Assembly (NCBI RefSeq): GCF_028649655.1
Contig: NZ_JAQSLN010000003.1
Location: 806,001-870,000 of the forward strand
Source: Halobacteriovorax sp. GB3
GTDB taxonomy: Bacteria; Bdellovibrionota; Bacteriovoracia; Bacteriovoracales; Bacteriovoracaceae
Direction of reading: 5' to 3'
DNA length: 64,000 nt
Under the pieces are notes generated by a model. The model did no database searches and was not told the DNA's origin. It saw only the letters and a list, made by a program, of their open reading frames with translations. A program made the translations under genes and the position numbers. This document shows, piece after piece, positions 42,894-51,601 of the stretch; positions within the stretch are counted from its first letter, which is position 1; the number at the start of each line of letters is the position of its first letter.

Positions 42894-43640
42894 CTAACCA
42901 TGCTGGCGCTCAATATAGGGGTGAACGATCAGAGAAACAGCTAAGATTCCGATCTCAAAAAGAAAGGTTAAAGGAATCCAAAGTCCCATCATTGTGATGA
43001 TATCAGGAGGTGTTAAAACAGCTGATATAACGGCAAAACCAACATAGACATAGCGTCTCATATTGCGAAGAGACTGCTTTGTAACAAGCCCCATAAAGCC
43101 TAGAATCAAAAGAACATTGGGAAGCTGAAAGAGAAAGCCTAGAAAAACGAGAACCTTACTAGTTAGAACAAGATATTCTTTAAGACTAATTTGAGCTGTA
43201 ACATCACTGACCCCAAAGTTCATCAGAGTTTCAAATGTCAGCGGGAAAACTAAGAAATATCCAAAGCAAATCCCAAGAGCGAAGAAAATAAAACCAACAA
43301 AAATGAAGGGTCTAGTTGCTTTAACTTCGTATTCATAGAGCCCAGGCTTAATAAACTTCCAAAGCTGATAAAACCAAAATGGAGAGGAAACAATTACAGA
43401 AGTCCAAAAGGCCACCTGAAATTGGGAGAGAACTTTATCGAGAATTCCAAGGTAAACAACTTCACCTAGAGCATCCTTACCGCTACCGCTGAGTGCATTT
43501 CTTAGGGGTTGAAGTAAAAGCTCAGAAATCTGATCCCCAACTCCATAACAAACGAAGAAGCTTATTGTTAAAATGATAACGACTTTGATTAATCGTCCTC
43601 TAAGCTCTTCTAAATGTTCTACTAAAGTCATCTCTTTCAA
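42894..43640 (-). CDS. tatC: Sec-independent (Tat) translocase subunit TatC
   Basis: 249 residues, six membrane helices. TLVEHLEELRGRL near the N-terminus, FWYQLWKFIKPGLYEYE and LGICFGYFLVFPLTF are family signatures. It forms the receptor of the twin-arginine export pathway. I choose TTG 43640 since AGGGGA lies at the right distance, while the ATG at 43631 has no spaced site; the longer frame from 43700 adds unlikely residues. No tatA/tatB is next to it in the window. Confidence 0.92.
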   Translation of the reverse strand: MKEMTLVEHLEELRGRLIKVVIILTISFFVCYGVGDQISELLLQPLRNALSGSGKDALGEVVYLGILDKVLSQFQVAFWTSVIVSSPFWFYQLWKFIKPGLYEYEVKATRPFIFVGFIFFALGICFGYFLVFPLTFETLMNFGVSDVTAQISLKEYLVLTSKVLVFLGFLFQLPNVLLILGFMGLVTKQSLRNMRRYVYVGFAVISAVLTPPDIITMMGLWIPLTFLFEIGILAVSLIVHPYIERQHG

Positions 43641-43764
43641 GAGAAATCCCCTATCAAAATGAAATATGTTAATATTTGCAATAACATACCGATAATGCAA
43701 TATAAGATATTTTCATTGTATAGCTTTTTAGAGCAAAATTGTAACGGGAAAATGTAAAAAGAAG

Positions 43765-44373
43765 ATGCGTATTTATAAATTGATGATCATTCCATTCCTC
43801 TTGTTTAGTTCAAATGTCCTCGCGGTCTCAGACATTCTCAAATGCCTTGCCAAGGAAGAACTTATTATCCACAAGAAGAAGTCCACAGGACCTCTCTATA
43901 GGCTGAATCAAACGCTCATCAATGGCGTCAGTTCACTTGGTTCAATGCCACTAAAAAAAGATTTTTACCAACGCATTTGCGGGGAGAATATCACAAACTC
44001 TCCTTCGCTTAATTTCCTACAAATTGGCCTCATTTATGGCAAGAGAATGTACCCGACCCTAAGTGAAGAAGCTAGCTCTCAGGAGCGTTTCCAATATTCT
44101 GAAATGCAAAGAGTTATGGATGGATTAACTAAGACATTTTTTAATTACGTCTCTCAAGTCCAGGCCTTGAGCCCAAGTGCAAAATGTCTAAAAGAAGAAA
44201 TTCCTGAGCTCGATGAACTCTATCTTAGGTTTCGCTATTTAAGTTCGGAAATATCGCCAGACTGGGCCTACAAAGAAAGAAAATCTCTTACTCGCATTTT
44301 TAACTCGCTCAACAATCTTGAGAATATTTTTAAAAGCTGCAAAGAAAGAGACAATAAGAAGAATAAGAAATAA
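43765..44373 (+). CDS. Exported protein, unknown
   Basis: 202 residues with a signal peptide (MRIYKLMIIPFLLFSSNVLA). The mature chain is helical, Lys-rich at the end (KERDNKKNKK) and has four cysteines, probably two disulfides. It ends one base from the convergent NifU-like gene. Divergent from tatC, but without a twin-arginine signal, so any Tat link is weak. No domain recognised. Confidence 0.65.
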   Translation: MRIYKLMIIPFLLFSSNVLAVSDILKCLAKEELIIHKKKSTGPLYRLNQTLINGVSSLGSMPLKKDFYQRICGENITNSPSLNFLQIGLIYGKRMYPTLSEEASSQERFQYSEMQRVMDGLTKTFFNYVSQVQALSPSAKCLKEEIPELDELYLRFRYLSSEISPDWAYKERKSLTRIFNSLNNLENIFKSCKERDNKKNKK

Positions 44374-44374
44374 C

Positions 44375-45163
44375 TTATAAGACAGGATTAAAATGAATCC
44401 CAGTCTCCTCTTTAAGTTTAGAAAAGACTTCTTTTGCTTTTGAGCTTTCAAGTTCTCCACTTAGAACAACATCGTAGCCACTTAAATCGACAAGATCGAC
44501 ACCTGGGCAGTTAAGATCTAAGAACTCTTGAATATATAAGATCCAATAGGCCGGATTTTTCCCTTGAATAAGAAGGTAGCGCTGATCGCGATCAAAGCGT
44601 GACTGTTCCCCACTTCCAATACTTAAGCCAAGAGAGTCTTTATAAGATTGAATGAACTCTTCTATATCTGGAGAACAGCTTGCACAACCGGCCTGGGCCA
44701 TTGTTAAATTTGTGGCATCAAGAGCACTCGTCACTTCCCCCTTAACTAACAGGGCCAGCAACTTTTCACGACTCACACCAAAACAACGACAAAGAAGAGT
44801 TCCCTCTTCCTCAATTGGTCTTGCAAAGCCTAAGAAGTTTAGCTTCTTGATAAGCTGTTTCGTTAAAGTATAGGGAATGAAAAAAAGCTCCCCCTCTCTT
44901 TGAGCACTCGTCCAGTCGAGAGAATCTAAATTTGAAAGTTCACTTCCCTCTAGAGTTGCCTTTAAATAGGAGAATTGAGAATGTAAAAAGGAATCGACCT
45001 CACCTTTGAAGTCGTAATTAAAACTCTCGATCTTATTTTTTCGACCAAGCTCAATTGAAAGAAGAACCTTTAAGTCACCAAGAGTGAATTCATGTTCAAC
45101 CGTTGGAAGAAATGCTTTGTGGCATCCTGCAGGAGCTTTTAGATGGTCACTAAAAAGTTGCAT
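44375..45163 (-). CDS. NifU-like protein with degenerate scaffold and intact BFD-type [2Fe-2S] site
   Basis: 262 residues in three parts. Residues 1-110 follow the IscU/NifU scaffold (FSDHLKAP, GDLKVLLSIEL, ESFNYDFKG, LHSQFSYLKATLEGSELSNL), but the scaffold cysteines are missing. Residues 120-170 are a BFD/NifU-middle domain with C125-x-C127 and C160-x2-C163, able to hold a stable [2Fe-2S] cluster. The C-terminal 80 residues resemble an alpha-beta NifU-type domain without CxxC. It may carry rather than build clusters. It overlaps map by 14 bases. Confidence 0.7.
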   Translation of the reverse strand: MQLFSDHLKAPAGCHKAFLPTVEHEFTLGDLKVLLSIELGRKNKIESFNYDFKGEVDSFLHSQFSYLKATLEGSELSNLDSLDWTSAQREGELFFIPYTLTKQLIKKLNFLGFARPIEEEGTLLCRCFGVSREKLLALLVKGEVTSALDATNLTMAQAGCASCSPDIEEFIQSYKDSLGLSIGSGEQSRFDRDQRYLLIQGKNPAYWILYIQEFLDLNCPGVDLVDLSGYDVVLSGELESSKAKEVFSKLKEETGIHFNPVL

Positions 45164-45920
45164 TCTCTTCCTTTCTAAGAGTTAGGATTTCATGTCCATC
45201 TTCAGTAACAAGAATCGTATGCTCAAATTGAGCACTCCATTTCCCATCACGAGTGAGTACCGTCCAACCGTCCTTCAAGACTTTTGACTGCTTAACACCT
45301 AAATTAATCATTGGCTCAATTGTAAAAGTCATCCCAGGCTTTATTTCTGGTCCCGTTCCTCGTTTACCTACGTGAACAACTTGAGGCTCTTCGTGAAACT
45401 CTCTCCCAATTCCATGACCACAGTAATCTTCAACAACTGTATAGCCTTGATCGTGGGCAATCTCTTGAATAATTGCTCCGATATCACCAATATGGGCCCC
45501 TGGGCGCACTTGATTGATTCCCTCTCTCATACATTGGTAAGTTACATCAACAAGCTTTTTCACTTCGTCGCTAACGTTTCCAACAAGAAAAGTTTTATTC
45601 GTATCACCATGAAATTTATTTAAATAAGTCGTAACATCAATATTGAGAATATCACCATCTTGAAGAACTTCTTTTTGATTAGGAATACCATGGCAAATAA
45701 CATCGTTTCTCGATGTACACACACTCTTAGGAAAACCGTGATAATTAAGTGGCGAAGGATAGGCACCATGCTTGAGAATATAGTCATGGCAAAGCTGATT
45801 GAGTTCTTCAGTCGTTACACCAGGCTTAACAAATGGTTCAATATACTCGAGAGTTGAAGCAGCTAAGCGGCTTGTCTCTCTCATTAATTCAATTTCTCTT
45901 TTAGATTTAATCGAAATCAT
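45150..45920 (-). CDS. map: Methionine aminopeptidase, type I
   Basis: 256 residues. Removes the N-terminal Met of new proteins. Metal ligands appear in LNIDVTTYLNKFHGDTNKTF (two Asp), GHGIGREFHEEP (His) and FTIEPMINLG (Glu), then QFEHTILVTEDG. CHGIPN with the His is also present. ATG 45920 is selected: AGGACAG precedes it and the conserved SIKSKREIELMRE begins there; a start at 45944 adds eight residues. No N-terminal zinc-finger, so it is the short bacterial form. Followed by the NifU-like gene in one operon. Confidence 0.95.
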   Translation of the reverse strand: MISIKSKREIELMRETSRLAASTLEYIEPFVKPGVTTEELNQLCHDYILKHGAYPSPLNYHGFPKSVCTSRNDVICHGIPNQKEVLQDGDILNIDVTTYLNKFHGDTNKTFLVGNVSDEVKKLVDVTYQCMREGINQVRPGAHIGDIGAIIQEIAHDQGYTVVEDYCGHGIGREFHEEPQVVHVGKRGTGPEIKPGMTFTIEPMINLGVKQSKVLKDGWTVLTRDGKWSAQFEHTILVTEDGHEILTLRKEENATF

Positions 45921-46133
45921 GCTCTGTCCTATTTTTTTATCCATTTTTAACTGTTTTTATGCCCTTCTGGGCTCCAAGTCAAATTGTGAGGTCTGGTTAT
46001 GGCCAAATTTTAGGTTCAACACAGACAAAAAACAATATTTATTTCAACTAGTTAAAGTGTCAGGCTTTTTCAGATGACGAAATGGTCATAAATTGATTCA
46101 ATGGGCTCGAAATTTCAAAGGAAAGGGGATCTA

Positions 46134-47831
46134 ATGAAATTTTTTATTCTTATTACGACTTTATTGGTGGCCTTAACGAGTCAGGCTTCAATAAAAATGG
46201 ACGCACTTCGCTATCCGACAAACTTCTTTTGGGAAACAAGAGAAAAGCTACTTAAAGTTTCCATCAAAAAAGAGAGTAGCGGAAAGTATCTCAAACACAA
46301 TTTGGTACAGTTGATCACACTCTCAGAAATAGCTTCAGACATTAAGGATTACAGTTCCGAATTTTCACTTCAAGTTCAAAATACAATTTCTGATAAAGAT
46401 GTCCTCTCAGGTGAAGACCTCGATATCATGAGTAAATTAGTCGATGCCTACCAGCTTATCTCACTTAAATATCTTCATCTCATCGTTACCTATTCCCCAC
46501 AAAACCCCTATGATGACTATGAAGATCTTTTTCAAAAGGTCTCTCCCTATAGAAAGAAGGCCAATCTCATTTGGTACACAGCTCAGATGGAGCTTTTTAA
46601 TCACTATATTCAAACCTACGATGACTACTGGAAAAATGGTGAGTCTCGACGTGTCATTAAAAATATTTTTCTCTCTAAGAAAAATGTTGAAGGCCTTACA
46701 CAAATCGCCAATAGTCTTTTAAAAAGAGACAATAGATTAAGGCTAAAAGTCTTAACAAAGAAACTTAAAAGAGATTGGAAGAACGTTTTTGTTAACACCA
46801 ATATCGATCTCCAGTTAATTAATCGCATTCTTTTAAAGAACGATTCAGTTAAAGAAATTGTCGAACGCAGATATGGTGTTCTTTGGACCTATAATGTTAC
46901 GGATTCCTTTGTTTCTCTTATAGGAAAGATTACAAACTTCTTTTCTAAAGTATTTGGAAATGTTGTCGGTGCAATTCGTTGGAGACATGGTTACTTACAC
47001 GATGATCCCGTTATCTTTAAACATCTTATTCAAAAACTTAGGCCGCTCGATATTCTCGTTGAAAAAACGCCTTTTGCCCTTACTGATACTTTCATTCCTG
47101 GGCACTTTGGCCATGTTGCCATTTGGGTTGGAACTGAAGAGCAGCTTAAAAAGTATGGACTTTGGGACTCTCCGGCGATTCGACCTTACCAAGAGACGAT
47201 CCGACAAGGTTACACTATTTTTGAAGCAGTCCGCGAAGGTGTTCGCTTTACAACTCTTGAAGACTTCTTAGAAATTGATGAAATTGGGATAATCAGAGAC
47301 CCTTCTCTCATTGCCGATAAGCAAATGGCCGACCTTTCTTTTGAAAGGGCCTTTCAGCATATTGGAAAAGAATACGATTTCAACTTTGACGTCTCAACGA
47401 CTGATAAAATTGTTTGTAGCGAATTGATCTTTCTCGCTCTTGGTCACATTAACTGGCCGACTGAATATGTTTGGGGAAGAAATACAATTTCGCCCGATAA
47501 TGTAAGTGAATTGATATTCTATCAAAACGCCCCGATCTCACTTCAATACTATCTGGTTTCCAAGAAAAAGGGATCGGCCAGAAGTCTTAACTTAGATAAG
47601 TTTGCAAAAAACTTGAATTATGAACAAGACTTCATAAACTCAACGCAAAGTAATCCTATTTATCATAAGAAGATTGATTCATGCCGAACTGTGCGAGTTA
47701 AGTCACCTTTTACAGGAGAAGTGACGACAAAACGTGTTTGTGGTGTAAAATATAAAAAATATTACTATGACGTTTTTAACAAAGGTTCTTCATGGCAGAA
47801 GTGGTACGCACAACCAAACGATTTAAAGTAA
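46134..47831 (+). CDS. Secreted YiiX/YaeF-like permuted papain-type amidase
   Basis: 565 residues from ATG 46134 (AGGGGAT upstream) with a signal peptide (MKFFILITTLLVALTSQA). The N-terminal 270 residues are helical and unassigned. The C-terminal region has the permuted NlpC/P60-like order: PLDILVEKTPF, GHFGHVAIWVG (catalytic His) and IVCSELIFLA (catalytic Cys). Related enzymes cleave cell-wall or lipid-linked amides, so a peptidoglycan or lipoprotein substrate is likely. A Cys-containing repeat-like tail (SCRTVRVKSPFTGEV, VCGVKY) ends it. The next gene starts 40 bases before its stop. Confidence 0.8.
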   Translation: MKFFILITTLLVALTSQASIKMDALRYPTNFFWETREKLLKVSIKKESSGKYLKHNLVQLITLSEIASDIKDYSSEFSLQVQNTISDKDVLSGEDLDIMSKLVDAYQLISLKYLHLIVTYSPQNPYDDYEDLFQKVSPYRKKANLIWYTAQMELFNHYIQTYDDYWKNGESRRVIKNIFLSKKNVEGLTQIANSLLKRDNRLRLKVLTKKLKRDWKNVFVNTNIDLQLINRILLKNDSVKEIVERRYGVLWTYNVTDSFVSLIGKITNFFSKVFGNVVGAIRWRHGYLHDDPVIFKHLIQKLRPLDILVEKTPFALTDTFIPGHFGHVAIWVGTEEQLKKYGLWDSPAIRPYQETIRQGYTIFEAVREGVRFTTLEDFLEIDEIGIIRDPSLIADKQMADLSFERAFQHIGKEYDFNFDVSTTDKIVCSELIFLALGHINWPTEYVWGRNTISPDNVSELIFYQNAPISLQYYLVSKKKGSARSLNLDKFAKNLNYEQDFINSTQSNPIYHKKIDSCRTVRVKSPFTGEVTTKRVCGVKYKKYYYDVFNKGSSWQKWYAQPNDLK

Positions 47832-48766
47832 TCAGAAAAAGAGTCTCTGAGTATCAGGGAAATAACTTTAAACAATTTGAAAAAGATCACTTAGAAATTA
47901 TTCCAGAAATTGATTACATATGGTCAGAAGATGGGTCCAACGAACAGGGCCCACTGATCCTCATAACAAATTCCCAAACAGATATCGAACAATTTAGCGA
48001 TGAAGAACTGGCAAAAACAGAGCTTTTGATTCATCCAAATTCTGGCCACGATAATCTAACAAAGGAATTTGTAGAAAAAGTAAATTTCCCAATCATTCTA
48101 GGAAATCCAATTCGCTCTCATGCTGTAGTCAATTATATTATGAGTGCTCTTTTTAAACACTTTGTTCACTTTGAACATCAAAAAGAATGGGACCCTAATC
48201 GCGAATGGAATCGATCTCTTCTAAAAGAGAAAAATATTCTTCTTATTGGTTATGGGCACATTGGAAAACTCGTCCATCAATCTCTTGGACCCCTCGTTAA
48301 AGACATTCATATCTATGATCCAGACAAAGGTCATAGTGAATTAAAGCTTGAGGATCGAAATATTGTTATTGTCGCCGCGAGCTTAAACCCGACATCCCAT
48401 GGTCTCATTGATAAGAAGTTTTTAAATTCACTTCCAACAGACTTTGTTCTTATCAATCCAGCTCGAGGAAAGATTGTTAACCAACTAGAGCTGATGGAAG
48501 TCTTCTCTAAAAACAAAAGAGCAACTGCCTATCTCGATGTTTTTGAGAACGAACCCTATAGTAGCCTAGACTTTTTGGGATTAAATAATATTATGACCAC
48601 ATCTCACATCGCTGGCGTTTACTCTGGACTCAATAGTGAGATTGTTAAATATGAATTCGATGTCATCAATAAATTTATTGAGTATTACGATGATCTCAAT
48701 GCTTTCAAAGAGCATTTTTCAGATCTATTACTACAAAATAAATTACGTGGTGATTACTTTCTATAG
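47792..48766 (+). CDS. D-2-hydroxyacid dehydrogenase family protein
   Basis: 324 residues. NAD-binding loop LLIGYGHIGK, catalytic Arg (LINPARGKIV), Glu (DVFENEP) and His (TTSHIAG) all in place, so it is a likely active oxidoreductase acting on a 2-hydroxyacid. The N-terminal domain is diverged. Substrate unknown. The ATG overlaps the end of the amidase gene by 40 bases (AAAGG upstream), and an arginase-family gene follows 11 bases later, making an operon. Confidence 0.85.
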   Translation: MAEVVRTTKRFKVIRKRVSEYQGNNFKQFEKDHLEIIPEIDYIWSEDGSNEQGPLILITNSQTDIEQFSDEELAKTELLIHPNSGHDNLTKEFVEKVNFPIILGNPIRSHAVVNYIMSALFKHFVHFEHQKEWDPNREWNRSLLKEKNILLIGYGHIGKLVHQSLGPLVKDIHIYDPDKGHSELKLEDRNIVIVAASLNPTSHGLIDKKFLNSLPTDFVLINPARGKIVNQLELMEVFSKNKRATAYLDVFENEPYSSLDFLGLNNIMTTSHIAGVYSGLNSEIVKYEFDVINKFIEYYDDLNAFKEHFSDLLLQNKLRGDYFL

Positions 48767-48777
48767 GAAGCTTTGCA

Positions 48778-49887
48778 ATGAAAAATAAAATATTAAAAGA
48801 TAAAATGAACGCTTATCTCTGTCCTCCGGGAAATGGAGTCTTTACTGTAAATACAGCAAAAGAGAGAAAAGAAGTTCTTCATAAAAAGATTTACGGTCAA
48901 ACTCAAGAAATTGAAACTCAATGGCAAAAGTCGCTAGAGAATCTTGATGAATCTTCTAAGGCCTGTATCTTAGGGATTTGTTCCGATACAGGAGGTGGGA
49001 TTCTTAGAGGAGCAAACTGGGGTCCACTCTTTTTAAGGCTTCAGCTTCTAAATGACTACCCAGAACTTGTAACGCAAGATTTAGGTGATGTTAGAGTTAT
49101 CCCTCACCTTTTACATGATAAATATCTCAATGACCCAACTATAGCGAATTGTCGAAAGGCACTCTATGGAGAAGACAATTCTTCTCTTCCGGTTAGTTCA
49201 CTTTCGATTGCCGAAGACTTTGTGAGTTCCTTTTATGAGAATTATCCAAAGAAAGGACTCTTCTCAATTGGTGGTGATCACTCAGTAAGTTATCCACTTG
49301 TTAAGAGTTATCTCCAATCGAGAAAGAAACAAGGAATTAAAGCAGCCGTTATCCACTTTGATGCTCATACCGACCTTCTTGTTGAAAGACTTGGAATTGA
49401 TATTTGTTTTGGCTCATGGGCAACCCATATCTTAGGAGATCTCGAATCTCCAGACCTACTTTTCCAAATAGGAATTAGATCATCAGGAAGGCCAAAAGAA
49501 CACTGGGAGTCGACTTTTGGTGTTCGCCAATTCTGGGCCAATGAAGTTCTCAAGCAAGGTCCATCGGCCATTAGTGCGGCAATTCTTAAAAGTCTAAAAG
49601 AGCAAAATGTAGATGAACTCTATGTTAGTTTTGATATTGATGCCCTCGATGCCAAGTACGCATCAGCTACGGGAACTCCAGAAATCGGTGGACTTGCTCC
49701 GCACGATGCTATGGTCATCCTAAAAGAACTCGAAAAAGAGTTTCCAATTAAAAGTGCTGACATGGTAGAGATTGCTCCATTTCTAGCAACAGAAAATGCA
49801 GATCAATCTGAGCCCGATTCTACATTGGCCGTAGGTGCAAGCCTGTCTGCTTTTATGATTGAGGCCATCAACCGTGCCAATACTTAA
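48778..49887 (+). CDS. Arginase/agmatinase-family hydrolase
   Basis: 369 residues. The binuclear manganese sites are clear: SIGGDHSVSYP, HFDAHTDL and SFDIDALDAKY. GGILRGANWGP and EIGGLAPHDAM are also typical. The family splits guanidino compounds (arginine, agmatine, formiminoglutamate); the exact substrate cannot be decided. The N-terminal 80 residues are an unusual extension. It overlaps aat by 14 bases at its 3' end. Nitrogen released from amino acids would fit the aap transporter, which is inference. Confidence 0.85.
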   Translation: MKNKILKDKMNAYLCPPGNGVFTVNTAKERKEVLHKKIYGQTQEIETQWQKSLENLDESSKACILGICSDTGGGILRGANWGPLFLRLQLLNDYPELVTQDLGDVRVIPHLLHDKYLNDPTIANCRKALYGEDNSSLPVSSLSIAEDFVSSFYENYPKKGLFSIGGDHSVSYPLVKSYLQSRKKQGIKAAVIHFDAHTDLLVERLGIDICFGSWATHILGDLESPDLLFQIGIRSSGRPKEHWESTFGVRQFWANEVLKQGPSAISAAILKSLKEQNVDELYVSFDIDALDAKYASATGTPEIGGLAPHDAMVILKELEKEFPIKSADMVEIAPFLATENADQSEPDSTLAVGASLSAFMIEAINRANT

Positions 49888-50533
49888 ATTCCCCCCGCTC
49901 GTTCAGGCCGATGAGAATGGTCTCCTCGCAATTGGAGGAGACCTAAGTATTGACTCACTTTTATTGGCCTATATGCACGGAATATTCCCCTGGCCAATTA
50001 ATGATGAATATCCGCTTGCCTGGTTTAGTCCAGACCCAAGAGGTTTAATCGAATTAAAAGATTTTCATCTTCCACGTTCTTTAAAAAAGTTCTTAAAAAA
50101 ATGTGACTATCAGATAACCTATAATCAAGCGTTCAAAGAAGTTATGCTTAAATGCCAAGAACTAACAAATCGAACAGATCAAGATGGAACGTGGATCACT
50201 GAAGAAATTTTAAAGGCCTATCATGATCTCTTTCTAGCGGGATTCGCTTATAGCGTAGAATGCTGGAGTGATGGTGAGTTAATCGGTGGTCTTTATGGTG
50301 TGAAAATTAATCGTTATTTTTCTGGTGAATCGATGTTCTATAGAAAAGAGAATGCATCCAAAGTTGTTCTCTATTCTCTGTGCCAAAAATTGGATGAACT
50401 CGGAGTTGAGTTTCTCGATACTCAAATGGTAACTCCAGTTGTTGCATCTCTAGGTGGTAGAGAAATGGATCGTGATGAGTTTATCAAGCGACTCCAATCG
50501 GCAATTGCCAGACCTTTAGAGAGTGACTTTTAA
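49874..50533 (+). CDS. aat: Leucyl/phenylalanyl-tRNA-protein transferase
   Basis: 219 residues. Adds Leu or Phe to proteins with N-terminal Lys or Arg, creating N-degrons for ClpS/ClpAP. Diagnostic motifs: FPPLVQADENGLLAIGGDL, YMHGIFPWP, WFSPDPRG, QDGTWITEEI, YSVECWSDGELIGGLYG and FSGESMF. I chose GTG 49874, since the family begins just before this FPP motif and GAGG is upstream; the frame could extend to a TTG at 49859. It complements bpt at 4946. Confidence 0.95.
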   Translation: MPILKFPPLVQADENGLLAIGGDLSIDSLLLAYMHGIFPWPINDEYPLAWFSPDPRGLIELKDFHLPRSLKKFLKKCDYQITYNQAFKEVMLKCQELTNRTDQDGTWITEEILKAYHDLFLAGFAYSVECWSDGELIGGLYGVKINRYFSGESMFYRKENASKVVLYSLCQKLDELGVEFLDTQMVTPVVASLGGREMDRDEFIKRLQSAIARPLESDF

Positions 50534-51216
50534 TTTAAAAAAAGGCCCTTTTCATAAAACTTATTCATATCTTTGTGATCGATATTTAATAGAAAAGCTA
50601 ATTTTAAGAGTTGGTTTTTAAAAGACTGTTTCCAAAATCCGTTTTGATGAAATCGAATCGCCGAAGTGGTCGAATAAAAATTTAACATATGCGCTTGATA
50701 GCGTTTATTAAATTTCTGGCTAATTAACGTATCTTCAAAGATCTCCACCTCATCAAAAGAGAGATCACCCATTGCTCTTTGAACAAAGATACAATGATCT
50801 AAATAAAAAACTTCTTTAATCTTTGCTCTTACATTATTTGAATACCAAGAAGTAAAAAGAAGCCCCAGAGACCTTTGATCAAAGCGATGAACAAAACCAC
50901 CCCACATTTGATCAGCGCGAAGTTTTGTTAATTGCAATAACCCCAATCGATCGACAAATGATCTTGGATGGTGAAAGAGAATCACATCGCCACATGCGCT
51001 TTTAAGGGCATGATTCATTTTTATGGCGCGAGAGGGATCTGAAAATTCTAAGGGAGAAAAGCCATAACTTGATATCAACTCACTTGTTCCATCACTTGAT
51101 GAACCGACAAAGAGTATCTCAAATTGGTTACCAAGAGTTTTAAAACTGATCAGGTTCTTTAAAAAGACGGTGGACTCCATCTCATTTTTAAAGGGATAGA
51201 TAATACTAACCTTCAT
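50530..51216 (-). CDS. Family-2-like glycosyltransferase (TIGR04283-like) lacking catalytic Asp residues
   Basis: About 228 residues from ATG 51216. The family pattern holds: VSIIYPFKNE, SRAIKMNHALKSACGDVILF, LDHCIFVQR, then an ED pair (EIFEDTLISQKF). Yet both Asp-rich sites are changed. The first, normally VDGGSTDGT, is VGSSSDGT; the DxD-type HADT becomes HHPR. Transfer activity is therefore doubtful. It overlaps the ferredoxin gene by 11 bases and is the last gene of the complex-I-like operon. Its 3' end overlaps aat by 4 bases on the other strand. Confidence 0.75.
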   Translation of the reverse strand: MKVSIIYPFKNEMESTVFLKNLISFKTLGNQFEILFVGSSSDGTSELISSYGFSPLEFSDPSRAIKMNHALKSACGDVILFHHPRSFVDRLGLLQLTKLRADQMWGGFVHRFDQRSLGLLFTSWYSNNVRAKIKEVFYLDHCIFVQRAMGDLSFDEVEIFEDTLISQKFNKRYQAHMLNFYSTTSAIRFHQNGFWKQSFKNQLLKLAFLLNIDHKDMNKFYEKGLFLN

Positions 51217-51601
51217 CAGACTCACGATCTAAATTAATAATAAACTCTTTATTCTCTCCATGAGAACAAAATGAACTCTCTGTTGAAGAAATAAGGATTT
51301 TATCTGGACAGAAATCGACACAGTCTTGGCAATAAATACACTTCTCTACATCGAGATAGAGATTTGTTTGTTTCAATTCAAGGGCATTCGTTGGACATAT
51401 ATCCACACAGACCTGACAGTCTTTACAATAAAGTGGCGTTTTCTTTTTTGGGATGCCCCTAAAGTCGAGTGAACTTAAAAACTCTGGAGTTCTCTTATTC
51501 TTAGTAACGAGATAAAAGAGATCTCTAAAAAAGAGAATAATTGTCTCTTTGAAAGCTGCTAGAGCACCTCTTTCTTGATAGAGGTCTTTATCTAAAATCA
51601 T
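51206..51601 (-). CDS. NuoI-like ferredoxin with two [4Fe-4S] sites
   Basis: 131 residues. The two cluster motifs are complete: CKDCQVCVDICP and CIYCQDCVDFCP, with the preceding FRGIPKKKTPLY matching the RGxP region of NuoI. The N-terminal 35 residues are amphipathic, as in NuoI and HyfH. These would be clusters N6a and N6b of complex I. The ATG overlaps the stop of the NuoCD-like gene (ATGA). The extra tail after the second motif has one more Cys. Confidence 0.88.
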   Translation of the reverse strand: MILDKDLYQERGALAAFKETIILFFRDLFYLVTKNKRTPEFLSSLDFRGIPKKKTPLYCKDCQVCVDICPTNALELKQTNLYLDVEKCIYCQDCVDFCPDKILISSTESSFCSHGENKEFIINLDRESDEG

